Counted from the first letter of the stretch, positions 36,078 through 44,150 are shown. The stretch is 57,136 bases of DNA from Planctomycetaceae bacterium (GCA_021732995.1 JAKFWA010000018.1:1-57136); one strand, 5' to 3'. Notes: generated by a model not told the origin, from the sequence alone. Numbers and translations are program-made.

Positions 36078-37045
36078 CGTTGCCCCCAGTAGCGTTGGAG
36101 CTCCGCGAAGCTGAAGACGTTGTGGTCAATGCCGTCGGTACCAGTCCAAATGAACGTCGGCGTGCCAAAGATCGTGTAGGGCTTGCCGTTCGCTCCGACG
36201 TGGCGATGTGGGACCTGATCAATCTCGACGATGCGAACAAGGTCCCGCAGCGGGCTGTTGGCAAGCAGCGCCTTGTCCGTCACACAAGGCCCGCAACCTT
36301 GCGACGAATAGAAGGTGATCGGGTTCACGCGGGAATTCAGGGGACTGCTGGGACCTGTAGGACCAATGACATTGGTCGCATTCGTCCCATCAGTCGCACG
36401 TGCCACATCGTCCCAGCCGAGCTTAAACCGCCGCGGTGGCAGCTTGATGCCGTTCGACGCCGCGTGCACGGTTCCGGAATTGTCCGCTGCCAGATCCAGC
36501 CGCGTCAGGTAGGGTGTCCACCGCATCCCCAAAAAGGTGCCTTCAACTTGCGGCTTCACCTTCGGAAACAACAGCACCCCGCTGGCATGGCCCAACTGGT
36601 AGTCAATCTCCGTGCCGCGCTGAATGGTGATCTTCGCCTCCGGTCGGACAATCACGATCGGTTGCTTCGGGTTCAGAGTGACCGACCCGTCCGGCCCCAG
36701 AGTCTCGCGCAGAGTGCTCAGCAGCGATTCCCCGGCTTCGACCTTCAGCGGTTTACTGCCGACGTCACCGACATCACCGCCGTTCTGCCCGCGATCGCGA
36801 CCACCCCCGCCGCCGCCCAGATCATCCGGCAGTTCCGGCCGCGATGCCTGCCGAGCCGTGATCTGAGCATCAATCACCGCAATCCGCGCCGACGGTTCAT
36901 CAGCCAGGCACGTGCAGGCGAACAAAAACAGCAGAGCGATCACCAGAACCCAATTGAGCCAGTGGCACTGCGCACCGAGTTGTTCGAGGTCATGGTGATC
37001 TGCCTTCCAACCGCTAATCCCTAATCCCCAACCCCTGTTCTTCAT
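36074..37045 (-). CDS. Membrane-anchored thioredoxin-fold protein
   Basis: About 323 aa from MKNRGWGLGI, whose start overlaps the upstream stop (TGATG). A hydrophobic segment (about 29-45) ends in a Cys-containing 'FACTC', so it is membrane anchored or a lipoprotein. A Gly/Asp linker (75-95) precedes a beta domain (about 98-205, 'SVTLNPKQPIVIVRPEAKITIQRG'). The C-terminal thioredoxin-like domain begins 'NPITFYSSQGCGPC' with redox-active Cys251 and Cys254 and cis-Pro-like 'FGTPTFIW'. The interdomain linker at about 217-237 is encoded by a nonamer palindrome in frame. It could form or reduce disulphides in extracytoplasmic virion proteins. This domain mix is unusual for a phage operon. Confidence 0.72.
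   Translation of the reverse strand: MKNRGWGLGISGWKADHHDLEQLGAQCHWLNWVLVIALLFLFACTCLADEPSARIAVIDAQITARQASRPELPDDLGGGGGGRDRGQNGGDVGDVGSKPLKVEAGESLLSTLRETLGPDGSVTLNPKQPIVIVRPEAKITIQRGTEIDYQLGHASGVLLFPKVKPQVEGTFLGMRWTPYLTRLDLAADNSGTVHAASNGIKLPPRRFKLGWDDVARATDGTNATNVIGPTGPSSPLNSRVNPITFYSSQGCGPCVTDKALLANSPLRDLVRIVEIDQVPHRHVGANGKPYTIFGTPTFIWTGTDGIDHNVFSFAELQRYWGQR
36337..36399. repeat. Nonamer palindrome, in frame inside thioredoxin-fold gene
   Basis: Left TTCAGGGGACTGCTGGGACC then TGTAGGACCAATGA; right CATTGGTCG, CATTCGTCC, CATCAGTCG, CACGTG. Both arms are translated on the minus strand ('RATDGTNATNVIGPTGPSSPL'). Confidence 0.85.
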
Positions 37046-37989
37046 CACATCATATCCCCGATAGAACCACGGAACTCCGTTTCGAGCTTGAACGCCCAGC
37101 ACTCACCGCCATCGTCCAGGCCCTTCTGCAGGTCGCCGGCGTAAGCGCCGTAGGCACCCGGTCGCAGCTTCACCGGCCCGCCTGCCGTCTGCAGCACGTC
37201 CGGGCCATTCGGCAACTGGCCCCAGCTCTGCTGATCGCTGAAAGCCGTGTCCCCATTCGGCAGCAGGAACACGCCGTTGATCTCGGTGCAATGCGCGCCC
37301 CGCTCGCTCAGGCGTGACATGCCGTTGCGGTCTCGATCGCCCCACACGTAGGGCGAGCAATACGCCATGAAGTACCCAGCCGCGAGACAGTCCGGCATCT
37401 CCATCACATGCCGTACGCGGTGCACAATTACCCTGTGTTGACGACCCTCATCCAGTACCTCACGAGGCACACCGCCGCCCGGATTGCCCCAGTCAACGGC
37501 TGTTCCCTCATTGGGCTGACTCAGATCGACACTGCCATACCGACCGCGCCGGACGACTCCATATTCGCGCACGAACTGAGCGGCCCAGGCACCGACCGCA
37601 CCGTCACCACGACCCAACCGCCCGCCGCCGATGTTCACTCGCGAGCCCGCATAGATCGGCTCAAACGCCAACTGCGCCGGAACACCGACCACGTGCCCGT
37701 ATGCCAGGTCGTAGAAGTACGAATCCTGAATCGCCCGGTACGTGCCGCGCCCGACGCAGGTCCCCCGCCGCTGGAAGTCGGCTGGCAGGTTGGCACCCAG
37801 CACCGCCAGTTCAAAATCCTGAGCCAGCACGCGCGTCATGCCGCGACCGACCAGACGTTCCCAGTGCCCCGACAGACTCGGTTGAGCCTGCGCGAACGAA
37901 GCCACTCCGGTCTGTGCGTAAAGCAACCCGGTAAACGCTTCCACCGCATCATCATCACGGTGCCAGCCGAGTAGGTTTTGATCGAGCAT
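37045..37989 (-). CDS. Papain-like cysteine peptidase-fold protein
   Basis: About 314 aa, no signal peptide. The order of motifs resembles the papain superfamily: 'QRRGTCVGRGTYRAIQ' with candidate nucleophile Cys78, 'GAHCTEINGVF' with candidate His233, and 'DQQSWG' at 252-257 in the place of the usual NSWG (Gln for Asn). If active it would cleave peptide bonds; the Gln substitution leaves this open. Related proteins in phages are sometimes virion-associated or lysis peptidases. It lies before the thioredoxin-fold gene with a TGATG overlap. I infer the fold from motif order only. Confidence 0.55.
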   Translation of the reverse strand: MLDQNLLGWHRDDDAVEAFTGLLYAQTGVASFAQAQPSLSGHWERLVGRGMTRVLAQDFELAVLGANLPADFQRRGTCVGRGTYRAIQDSYFYDLAYGHVVGVPAQLAFEPIYAGSRVNIGGGRLGRGDGAVGAWAAQFVREYGVVRRGRYGSVDLSQPNEGTAVDWGNPGGGVPREVLDEGRQHRVIVHRVRHVMEMPDCLAAGYFMAYCSPYVWGDRDRNGMSRLSERGAHCTEINGVFLLPNGDTAFSDQQSWGQLPNGPDVLQTAGGPVKLRPGAYGAYAGDLQKGLDDGGECWAFKLETEFRGSIGDMM

Positions 37990-38018
37990 GCTGGTTCTCA
38001 GGAACAGGCGGTTGTTAA

Positions 38019-38119
38019 ATGCGACAACTGGGACAACTGGGACTCAGGCGACCTATGACAGCGGCGGCGGTTGCTCTTCATTGGTCCCACCAGTCGCATT
38101 CGCCGCATCAGTCCCATCA
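38019..38119. repeat. Nonamer palindrome with separated arms, copy 8
   Basis: Left arm 38019-38059 (GCGACAACT, GGGACAACT, GGGACTCAG, GCGACCTATGA), right arm 38079-38119 (CATTGGTCC, CACCAGTCG, CATTCGCCG, CATCAGTCC, CATC). The roughly 20 bases between the arms and the right arm are coding for the next gene; its stop codon lies in the left arm. Confidence 0.75.
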
Positions 38120-38367
38120 CCACCGGCTGGCGGCAGCGTCGGTTGCTCTTCAACCTCCTCCGGTGCCGGTTCCTTCACCGGCAGCGGCGGCAACTTCTCT
38201 TTGGTGAAGTCCAGTTCGAACCGCGAACCGATCGTCAGATCGGCAGCCCGCACGGTGTGCGACGCCTTCAGGTCCTCAACGAAGGCTTCCACCTTCCGTT
38301 CAATGTCGAATGGCTTGTCGTTGTGATGAGGACCGTTCCCTTGAATCGTGACTGACCATGAACCCAT
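38053..38367 (-). CDS. Small hypothetical phage-element protein
   Basis: About 104 aa. The N-terminal 55 residues look folded ('GSWSVTIQGNGPHHNDKPFDIERKVEAFVEDLKASHTVRAADLTIG'), followed by a Pro/Glu-rich tail and 'GDGTDAANATGGTN' encoded by one arm of a nonamer repeat. The stop is supplied by the other arm. Function unknown. Confidence 0.65.
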   Translation of the reverse strand: MGSWSVTIQGNGPHHNDKPFDIERKVEAFVEDLKASHTVRAADLTIGSRFELDFTKEKLPPLPVKEPAPEEVEEQPTLPPAGGDGTDAANATGGTNEEQPPPLS

Positions 38368-38411
38368 GACTTGCTCCTTAGCGGTCTTCGCGACCTTCTG
38401 TTGAAACCCGG

Positions 38412-38774
38412 TTACTTCAGCCCAGCAATCGCCGCCGCGATCCGGTCGCGGTTGCTGGCGTCGATCACTTCGTTCTTCGCCGCGGCGTTCGGCAGAGCGG
38501 CACCAATGCGCTCCGCGTCCTGCACGTCTCCGGCTTGCTTCGCCGCCTTGACGATGCCCAGCACTTCGTCAGTGCTTTCCACCTTGCCAGCAGCCACACG
38601 TCGACCCAATGCTTTCCAGAACTCGGCATCGGTGTGATCCCGGTCAGGCTGCACCGGCTGAGGTTGCGGCGTCGGGGCGGGGGGCACATCCGGAGAGTTC
38701 GGGCCCTCCCTCAGACAACCCGCACACACCCCGACGCACAGCACCCACAGCAGTAGCAAACTTGATCGCTTCAT
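38412..38774 (-). CDS. Small lipoprotein
   Basis: About 120 aa. The lipoprotein signal MKRSSLLLLWVLCVGVCAGC has a VCAGC lipobox (Cys20). A Pro/Gln-rich spacer leads to a helical C-terminal domain ('AEFWKALGRRVAAGKVESTDEVLGIVKAAKQAGDVQDAERI'). It stands in a run of membrane-related genes (38.4-40.2 kb). An outer-membrane spanin-like role is possible, but there is no inner-membrane partner that I can identify with confidence. Confidence 0.65.
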   Translation of the reverse strand: MKRSSLLLLWVLCVGVCAGCLREGPNSPDVPPAPTPQPQPVQPDRDHTDAEFWKALGRRVAAGKVESTDEVLGIVKAAKQAGDVQDAERIGAALPNAAAKNEVIDASNRDRIAAAIAGLK

Positions 38775-38810
38775 CTGACTGATCCCGAATTTGTATGAAT
38801 GCCCTGTTGG

Positions 38811-38887
38811 AATGGGACTTCTGGGACCTGTGCGACCAATGAACGTTCATCGGTCCCATCTGTCCCATTGGTCCCATTGGTCCCTTA
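38811..38887. repeat. Nonamer palindrome, copy 9
   Basis: Left AATGGGACTTCTGGGACCTG then TGCGACCAATGA; right CATCGGTCC, CATCTGTCC, CATTGGTCC, CATTGGTCC, showing four right-arm units against three left. Its right end overlaps the stop codon of the gene ending at 38885. Confidence 0.88.
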
Positions 38888-39295
38888 TGTCTTCAATCGC
38901 TTCAACACCGCGTCCACCAGTTGTTCGAAGTCCAACCCTTTGGCCAGATCCGGCAGCGGCTTGCCCTTCTTCTGGACGATGTGCCTGGCCAGCGGGCTCA
39001 ACAGTTCCAGGCCGGGCGTGTCACCGTCTGCCGCCAGAGTCGCAGCCAGCGTCTGCAACGCCACGATCTCCGCGGCGGTCGCAATCGGCAGTTTTCCGGT
39101 GGCCCTCCATTGCGCGACCATGCCCGCGACCAGGCTCAGTAGAGAACCCAACCCCGTGAAGGCGGTCATGCCCCAGTTGCCGGCATCGGCGGCGTACACG
39201 CCATCCTGAATGCCCGCCGCGTTGTTCGCGGTGATTGCGGCCAGAATCGCCGCGAAGATCGGCCCGATGTACTTCAACCAGTTCAACCAGTTCAT
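38885..39295 (-). CDS. Holin-like or membrane protein
   Basis: About 136 aa. Two hydrophobic segments at about 8-28 ('YIGPIFAAILAAITANNAAG') and 43-62 ('MTAFTGLGSLLSLVAGMVAQW') fit a small two-pass membrane protein; the remaining soluble part is helical with a C-terminal 'FEQLVDAVLKRLKT'. Size and topology match some phage holins, but there is no adjacent recognisable endolysin. The stop lies inside nonamer copy 9. Confidence 0.55.
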   Translation of the reverse strand: MNWLNWLKYIGPIFAAILAAITANNAAGIQDGVYAADAGNWGMTAFTGLGSLLSLVAGMVAQWRATGKLPIATAAEIVALQTLAATLAADGDTPGLELLSPLARHIVQKKGKPLPDLAKGLDFEQLVDAVLKRLKT

Positions 39296-39305
39296 GTTTG
39301 CCCCC

Positions 39306-39337
39306 GTAGGGTGGGACCAGCGCAGCGCCGGCCCACC
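39306..39337. repeat. GGTGGGACC palindrome, copy A
   Basis: GTAGGGTGGGACCAGCG, loop, then CGCCGGCCCACC: an imperfect hairpin that recurs at 48958. It lies in the gap between two membrane-protein genes. Confidence 0.6.
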
Positions 39338-39340
39338 ATG

Positions 39341-39745
39341 TCACGACCTCAGCACCGTTTCCGCATCCGCGCGCATCGCGGCGAAGTTCGCATTCACCGA
39401 CCCCAGCCCGTAGCTGCCCGCCACCTGCCGTTGCAGGATGATCCAGTCAATCACCGCCGGAACGATCCACCTCAGCAGCAGCAGCCACGGACCACCGCCG
39501 AACAGACTGGCAACGGTCAGCACGAGACTGATCCACGTGCCCAGGTTGTTCTTGACCAGCTCGAAGAACTCGCGCTGGTTGGCGAACGCCCATTCGACGC
39601 CGCGTTCCTGCAGCACCAGAGCACACGCCGCGATGACCTTGTTCGCGCGTTCGTCGGCGAACCCGGCTGGAGGTGCGCTGGCCGCGATGCGCGAACCGTT
39701 GTGAGCATGCTGCAGGACTTGATCCCGAAAGTCCGCGTAGGTCAT
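39341..39745 (-). CDS. Small membrane protein
   Basis: About 134 aa. A hydrophobic segment at about 70-103 ('TWISLVLTVASLFGGGPWLLLLRWIVPAVIDWIILQ') would span the membrane once or twice, flanked by soluble helices ('EWAFANQREFFELVKNN'). It starts with an ATG that overlaps the stop of the gene upstream. Function unknown; together with its neighbours it forms a membrane-gene cluster in the place where phages often keep lysis genes. Confidence 0.62.
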   Translation of the reverse strand: MTYADFRDQVLQHAHNGSRIAASAPPAGFADERANKVIAACALVLQERGVEWAFANQREFFELVKNNLGTWISLVLTVASLFGGGPWLLLLRWIVPAVIDWIILQRQVAGSYGLGSVNANFAAMRADAETVLRS

Positions 39746-40233
39746 GGGTGAGCGACCTCCGTGCGATCACGCGGCGTGGCCGAGAAGCGGCGCTGCTGTT
39801 CCATGCGGTCAGCAGCCTTCTCGAAAGCGCTTGTCAGACGTTCAATCGTCACTTCGTTCTGACGTCTGATCTCAGCCATCTCAGCCTTGTGCGATTCGTG
39901 CTGCTCCTTGATCTGCGCGATGTGCTTGGCATCGGATTCGGCCCAGGCATTGTCCCACATCTGCAGCGTCTGCGGACGTCCCCAGCCCATTTCCCAGATC
40001 GCCAATGCGCCCAGCAGCACCAGGTTGCCGACGCCGGTGATGGTCCTCACCAGAGCCTGACCGTCACCCTTGATCGTGGCACCGAAGGCCCCGAATTCGA
40101 CGTGCCCGTCATCGTCATCGCCCTTCTGTGGACTCGGAGACGCAGGCACCGGTACGCCGACATGCGGCTGATTGCCATACTGCGGATGCAGTTGGAAGGG
40201 CGGTCGGAACTGCCCTGGATCACCCATCGACAT
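39742..40233 (-). CDS. Membrane protein with C-terminal coiled coil
   Basis: About 163 aa from ATG 40233 (GGAG upstream); a TTG at 40281 overlapping the previous stop is an alternative. A proline-rich N-terminus and acidic 'GDDDDGH' precede one membrane helix (about 70-88 of the short form, 'TITGVGNLVLLGALAIWEMGW') and a long coiled coil ('KHIAQIKEQHESHKAEMAEIRRQNEVTIERLTSAFEKAADRMEQQRR'). It resembles phage inner-membrane spanin architecture (one helix plus coiled coil), and a lipoprotein gene lies nearby at 38412; this pairing is speculative. Confidence 0.55.
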   Translation of the reverse strand: MSMGDPGQFRPPFQLHPQYGNQPHVGVPVPASPSPQKGDDDDGHVEFGAFGATIKGDGQALVRTITGVGNLVLLGALAIWEMGWGRPQTLQMWDNAWAESDAKHIAQIKEQHESHKAEMAEIRRQNEVTIERLTSAFEKAADRMEQQRRFSATPRDRTEVAHP

Positions 40234-40277
40234 TCCGGGGACTCCATGCGGCAAACGCACGGAGCGAATGCCGTAGA

Positions 40278-40916
40278 TCAAGGGGGATAACTCACCGCGA
40301 ACTGCAGTTCGCCAGGTGATTCGCCGGACGTCACCGTGAAGCGCCGTCCCGACGAGGCGTTCAGGTCGCGAGGATAGACAGCCGCAGCGATCTCAAAGGC
40401 CGCAAATTCGGTCCTGTTTCCAGCCGCTGGAAGATTGTCTGCCGACCATGCGTTGTGAGCCCAATGGCCTCGCCTGGTAATCGGCGGCAGATCCAGAGAG
40501 TAGGTCGACGCGCCGGGAACAACCTTTGTCGCTGCGATCACCACATCGTCATTCACGTCACCGTCCCGTTCATCCGCGCGACAGATCTCGATGCGGTCGA
40601 AGTCCTCATCCGCCGGAGCCTCACACGTGACCCGATGCCGGTTGTACGGTCGTTCGCTCAGTTGCTGCCCGTAGTGAGTAAACCGGTCGGCCGGATCGAC
40701 CGCCACCAGTTGCAAAGGCTCCGGCCACAGCGACGGCAGGAACACTCCGGCAACTGACCGATGTTCCACCGTCGGAGTCACCCCGATCCAGCGCCGACCG
40801 GCGTAGAGCTGGTACACCCGCCCCGTCAGTTCAGTGCGGAAGGTCACCACCACACGGTTGCGACCGTCCAAGTTGATCGCGGTGATTTCTGTGCCGCCGA
40901 GCAGTGGTGCCAGCAT
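40278..40916 (-). CDS. Phage structural-type protein
   Basis: About 212 aa, no membrane segment. Beta-rich with 'EITAINLDGRNRVVVTFRTELTGRVYQLYAGRRWIGVTP' at the start and 'RIEICRADERDGDVNDDVVIAATKVVPGASTYSLDLPPI' in the middle, an Ig/Fn3-like arrangement. Its place just after the tape-measure and tail genes suggests a tail-tip component. No named family. Confidence 0.65.
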   Translation of the reverse strand: MLAPLLGGTEITAINLDGRNRVVVTFRTELTGRVYQLYAGRRWIGVTPTVEHRSVAGVFLPSLWPEPLQLVAVDPADRFTHYGQQLSERPYNRHRVTCEAPADEDFDRIEICRADERDGDVNDDVVIAATKVVPGASTYSLDLPPITRRGHWAHNAWSADNLPAAGNRTEFAAFEIAAAVYPRDLNASSGRRFTVTSGESPGELQFAVSYPP

Positions 40917-40929
40917 CGTCAGGTTCCTC

Positions 40930-40999
40930 TCAGGGGACCTATGGGACGCAGGCGACCGATGAAAAGATCATTGGTCGCAGGCGTCCCATCCGTCCCATT
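40930..40999. repeat. Nonamer palindrome, copy 10
   Basis: Left CTCAGGGGACCTATGGGACG then CAGGCGACCGATGA; right CATTGGTCG, CAGGCGTCC, CATCCGTCC, CATT. The next gene upstream ends at 41001. Confidence 0.9.
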
Positions 41000-41000
41000 C

Positions 41001-41420
41001 TTACGGCGTGACCGCAGGCACCGGCGGCAGTTCCGGCCCCAACTGCGTCCACGAAAACACACCGCGAAACCACCAGCCCACGCCGCTGCCGGGCAGTGGT
41101 TTCTGAGTCATTTGAAAGCCGTCGAAGGTGCAGTTCGGCCATTCGTCGACCAGAGCGTTCGCGGCGTTGTAGTAGGCCAGAGTCCCGTTCACTTCCAGCC
41201 GCTGATCAAACGCCTTGATGGCCGCCCAGGCAGCGGCCTCCGTCGAGTAGCTGTTATGGACGACGACGTCCGCTGTGATCTTGCGCGGACCGAAGCCCAT
41301 CGAGATCTCTTGCCCGCCCTGCCCTCCGGGCGTTTGCCTGCGCAGAGTCGCCGTCGGCCACGATTCCAGTTGCGGCGCCTTATGGTCTCCAGCGATCGTC
41401 AAGCCATCATGCTGCAGCAT
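41001..41420 (-). CDS. Phage tail-associated protein, downstream of tape measure
   Basis: About 139 aa. It reads like a small tail protein: 'MLQHDGLTIAGDHKAPQLESWPTATLRRQTPGGQGGQEISMGFGPRKITADVVVHNSYSTEAAAW' and a Pro-rich C-terminus, with 'AIKAFDQRLEVNGTLAYY' in the middle. It lies 15 bp after the tape-measure gene, where distal tail genes normally sit. Not assigned to a named family. Confidence 0.65.
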   Translation of the reverse strand: MLQHDGLTIAGDHKAPQLESWPTATLRRQTPGGQGGQEISMGFGPRKITADVVVHNSYSTEAAAWAAIKAFDQRLEVNGTLAYYNAANALVDEWPNCTFDGFQMTQKPLPGSGVGWWFRGVFSWTQLGPELPPVPAVTP

Positions 41421-41435
41421 GGTGTCCGTCTCCGT

Positions 41436-44150
41436 TCATCCCGTGTATTCCGCCCCGCGAGCCCTCTGCTGCAACCGCTCGCGAGCCCTGTTCTGCGGCG
41501 TGTAATTGACCTCCACCGACGTCGTCCGACTCGCCACCGCAGCCGCTGGCTGTTGATTGAGCTGCGTGCTGATCTTCTCGAGCAGCCCGACCATCCGTCC
41601 CATAAGTCCTTCCGATCGTCCCATATCAACAGACGTTTGTTCGCGACCAGCCGCCGCAGCAGCCGGCACATCAATGACTGTCTCGCTGGAAGTCGTCGTC
41701 TGCTGGCTATTGGTTGTCCGGTTGTCGGTGGTGTTCTGCTGGTTGTTCGTGGTCTGGTTGTTGATCACGTTCGGCGCTGGTGCGACTTCCGGCTGACTTG
41801 GTTGCACGCCCAACAGCACTTCGTTGGCTCGCTGCTGCTGATCCTCGGCGATGATCTGTTCCAGACTCGGCAGCACCGGCGGCCCGGACTCACCGAATCC
41901 GCTCGGAGTGTCCACAGCTTCCGGGCCTCGAGTATCCAACTGCGGATCGAGTGACGCCGAACCGAACCCGCTGTCGATCTCGACCGCACCGCGTGGCGGC
42001 CGCTGCGGCATTGCCTGTTCTTCGCCAGTCGTCGGGAAGACGAACTGCTGCCCATCCGGGTAAATCACCGTGTTGGCGGATTGGCGTTGAGCTTCATTCC
42101 ACCGCGGATCCTGTGGCTGATTGACGTCCGCTTCGACGCTGACGGGGAACCCGCCGCGCTGACGGGGGAAAGTGCCTTCGTACTGAGGTTCCGACGATCT
42201 GACCGGCCCGAGCCGTTCTTCAGCCACTGTCGGCACGGTCTCAGTCTTCGTGCCGGGTACGACATTGGCATCCCTTGATGCCTGCAGAGCACTGCGGAAC
42301 TCGTCGAACTTCGGAGTCAGGATTTCCGCATTGTCCAGCTCCCGAGTAATCGCATCAACAAGCCTCACCGCGAGGTCTTCCGGTGACACATCCGGCTGCC
42401 GCTTGAGCTCCGTCTGAAACCGCTCCTGGAATGTCTCCCGCTTCGCATCCCCACCCGGCAACTGCACCAGCAGCTTAGCCGCCTCCGCCTGAGCGTGTTC
42501 TTCACGCGTTTGACGATACTCAACCAACTGCTGAGCATTGGCCGGGGGATTCGTGGACTGTTGCTTTTGCAGTAGTTCGAACTGCTGTTTCAAAAGATCA
42601 AGCCGCCTTAGCAATACATCCTCTTCAGGGCTGAGCGGAACACCCGGAATCGTCCGTCCGGTCTTTTGCAGCGATGCGAATCCGGTGTCTGGTTCCATTA
42701 CAATATCGGTTTCAGCCGCGTCCTTAGTCTTCTCCATCCGCCGTTTCTTGATGTCCTCAATGCCACTAATCGCGTCACCAGCGTCCAGTTTCCCGCCCTT
42801 CTCGAATTCCTCGAAGAATGATCGCACTTCCGTGCCCAGCTTGCTGTCGCCAGCCGCACTCCGGATATCAGCGACGGTCTCACGCACGATCGCAGATTCA
42901 GCCCCCTTCACATCGTCGAAGCGCATCGCTTCACCAGCGGCCTGCGACTTGCGGCGCATGATCGCAATCTGCTCTTGATCACCAGAGTGCATCTGCTTCA
43001 GTTGCGCGTCGTAGATATGTTCCGCCTCGGACATCCGTGGCATCTTGGCCAACGTTGCTTGGTAGACTTTTTTGCTCGAATTCGAATCGATCGCGCCAGG
43101 TTGAAGCATCTCTATAGATGCAGCAAACCCTTTGGACTTAGCGCTATATTCAACTGAGTCTGGAGCGAGATTGTCTAACTCTGTGTCTCTCTCTTCCATC
43201 AGAGCGCCAAGTAACTCAGCCAGCGTGGACTTAGCTTCTGGGTCGTCTGAATGCAGCCACTCCATCATATCCGTCAGCGTCTTCAATGTGCCGTTCTTTG
43301 CCTTCGCCGTTCTGACTCGCAGCTGCTTGACGTGACCAATCGCAGCCGTGCGCGAGGTTTCACCGTATGTGTCACCGATTCTGTTGGTGTAGGTCGAAAG
43401 CAAAGCACCTGCTTCACGGTCGGTGAGCCCAAAAGACTGGAGGTTCGCAATTCCCGGAAGAACATTCTCCCCCAACTTGGCGGGGTCGTTAACCTTCGAT
43501 GCTTGCTGCAAAGCTAGCATGTAGCCGGCGATTGACTTCATGCTGGCATCACGGTTCGCATCCTCTGTTTTGAGCGTCATTAAGCCCAGCGCCGTTGGCT
43601 TGACCGCATTGTCTGACAACGGGTTCATTTCCGCCGCGAGTTCCCAAGCGGGTTTCGCCACAATTCCCGGAGTATTCTCGCCCTTTGAGGACAGAGTTTC
43701 AGCAGCTGCAGTATCCAGGACATTCAGCGGAACGCCGGTTTTTATCGACGTATCAATCAGACTTTTTCGCAATGCCGATGCGGGCAGCGTCTTGTCGGTG
43801 TAGTCCAAACTCAGCATCAGGTTCGCTCTAGCGGGGGCGTTCTTCGAAATGACATCGGCTTTCTTGAGTTGTTCGCCCTTCAGGTGTTCATATTCAGCAC
43901 GGATGACTTGCACAGTCTTCATCAGAACGCCCATCGCTCCGGCGATGCCCGTGATGCGGCCGGCGAAGCTGGTGAGCACTCCGCTTGCCGTCGAGCCGAA
44001 CTGAGTCAGACTGTTCTGGGCTCGCGCGCTGGTTCCGGTGACTCGTTCGAGTTGCTTACGAAAACTGTCCGTGCGTTTGTCGGCGAGTTCCCAGGCGCGA
44101 TGGATCGCGCTGAAGTTCGCGTTGCCTTTGATGTCGACTTGTTGAGCCAT
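41436..44150 (-). CDS. Phage tape measure protein
   Basis: About 904 aa, the longest gene of the tail operon. The opening ('VDIKGNANFSAIHRAWELADKRTDSFRKQLERVTGTSARAQNSL') and the glycine/alanine hydrophobic stretch at about 58-78 ('SFAGRITGIAGAMGVLMK') are typical of tape measures, which set tail length and are ejected with the DNA. The middle is helical; residues 690-850 are Pro/Gln/Asn-rich with an 'NNQTTNNQQNTTDN' run. At roughly 1.5 angstroms per residue the tail would be near 135 nm. It follows the tail-chaperone pair with frameshift site, the classic arrangement. Confidence 0.82.
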   Translation of the reverse strand: MAQQVDIKGNANFSAIHRAWELADKRTDSFRKQLERVTGTSARAQNSLTQFGSTASGVLTSFAGRITGIAGAMGVLMKTVQVIRAEYEHLKGEQLKKADVISKNAPARANLMLSLDYTDKTLPASALRKSLIDTSIKTGVPLNVLDTAAAETLSSKGENTPGIVAKPAWELAAEMNPLSDNAVKPTALGLMTLKTEDANRDASMKSIAGYMLALQQASKVNDPAKLGENVLPGIANLQSFGLTDREAGALLSTYTNRIGDTYGETSRTAAIGHVKQLRVRTAKAKNGTLKTLTDMMEWLHSDDPEAKSTLAELLGALMEERDTELDNLAPDSVEYSAKSKGFAASIEMLQPGAIDSNSSKKVYQATLAKMPRMSEAEHIYDAQLKQMHSGDQEQIAIMRRKSQAAGEAMRFDDVKGAESAIVRETVADIRSAAGDSKLGTEVRSFFEEFEKGGKLDAGDAISGIEDIKKRRMEKTKDAAETDIVMEPDTGFASLQKTGRTIPGVPLSPEEDVLLRRLDLLKQQFELLQKQQSTNPPANAQQLVEYRQTREEHAQAEAAKLLVQLPGGDAKRETFQERFQTELKRQPDVSPEDLAVRLVDAITRELDNAEILTPKFDEFRSALQASRDANVVPGTKTETVPTVAEERLGPVRSSEPQYEGTFPRQRGGFPVSVEADVNQPQDPRWNEAQRQSANTVIYPDGQQFVFPTTGEEQAMPQRPPRGAVEIDSGFGSASLDPQLDTRGPEAVDTPSGFGESGPPVLPSLEQIIAEDQQQRANEVLLGVQPSQPEVAPAPNVINNQTTNNQQNTTDNRTTNSQQTTTSSETVIDVPAAAAAGREQTSVDMGRSEGLMGRMVGLLEKISTQLNQQPAAAVASRTTSVEVNYTPQNRARERLQQRARGAEYTG
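41591..41624. repeat. Degenerate nonamer arm in tape measure gene
   Basis: CATCCGTCC and CATAAGTCC followed by a shifted GATCGTCCCAT, translated on the minus strand as 'DMGRSEGLMGRM'. Weak match; one arm only. Confidence 0.4.

Noticed and set aside
36080-37024. 314-aa plus-strand open frame
   Set aside because: Antisense to the thioredoxin-fold gene, whose CGPC domain is convincing.
40761-41954. 397-aa plus-strand open frame
   Set aside because: Crosses a nonamer repeat and runs antisense to three minus-strand genes; His/Arg-rich with no domain.
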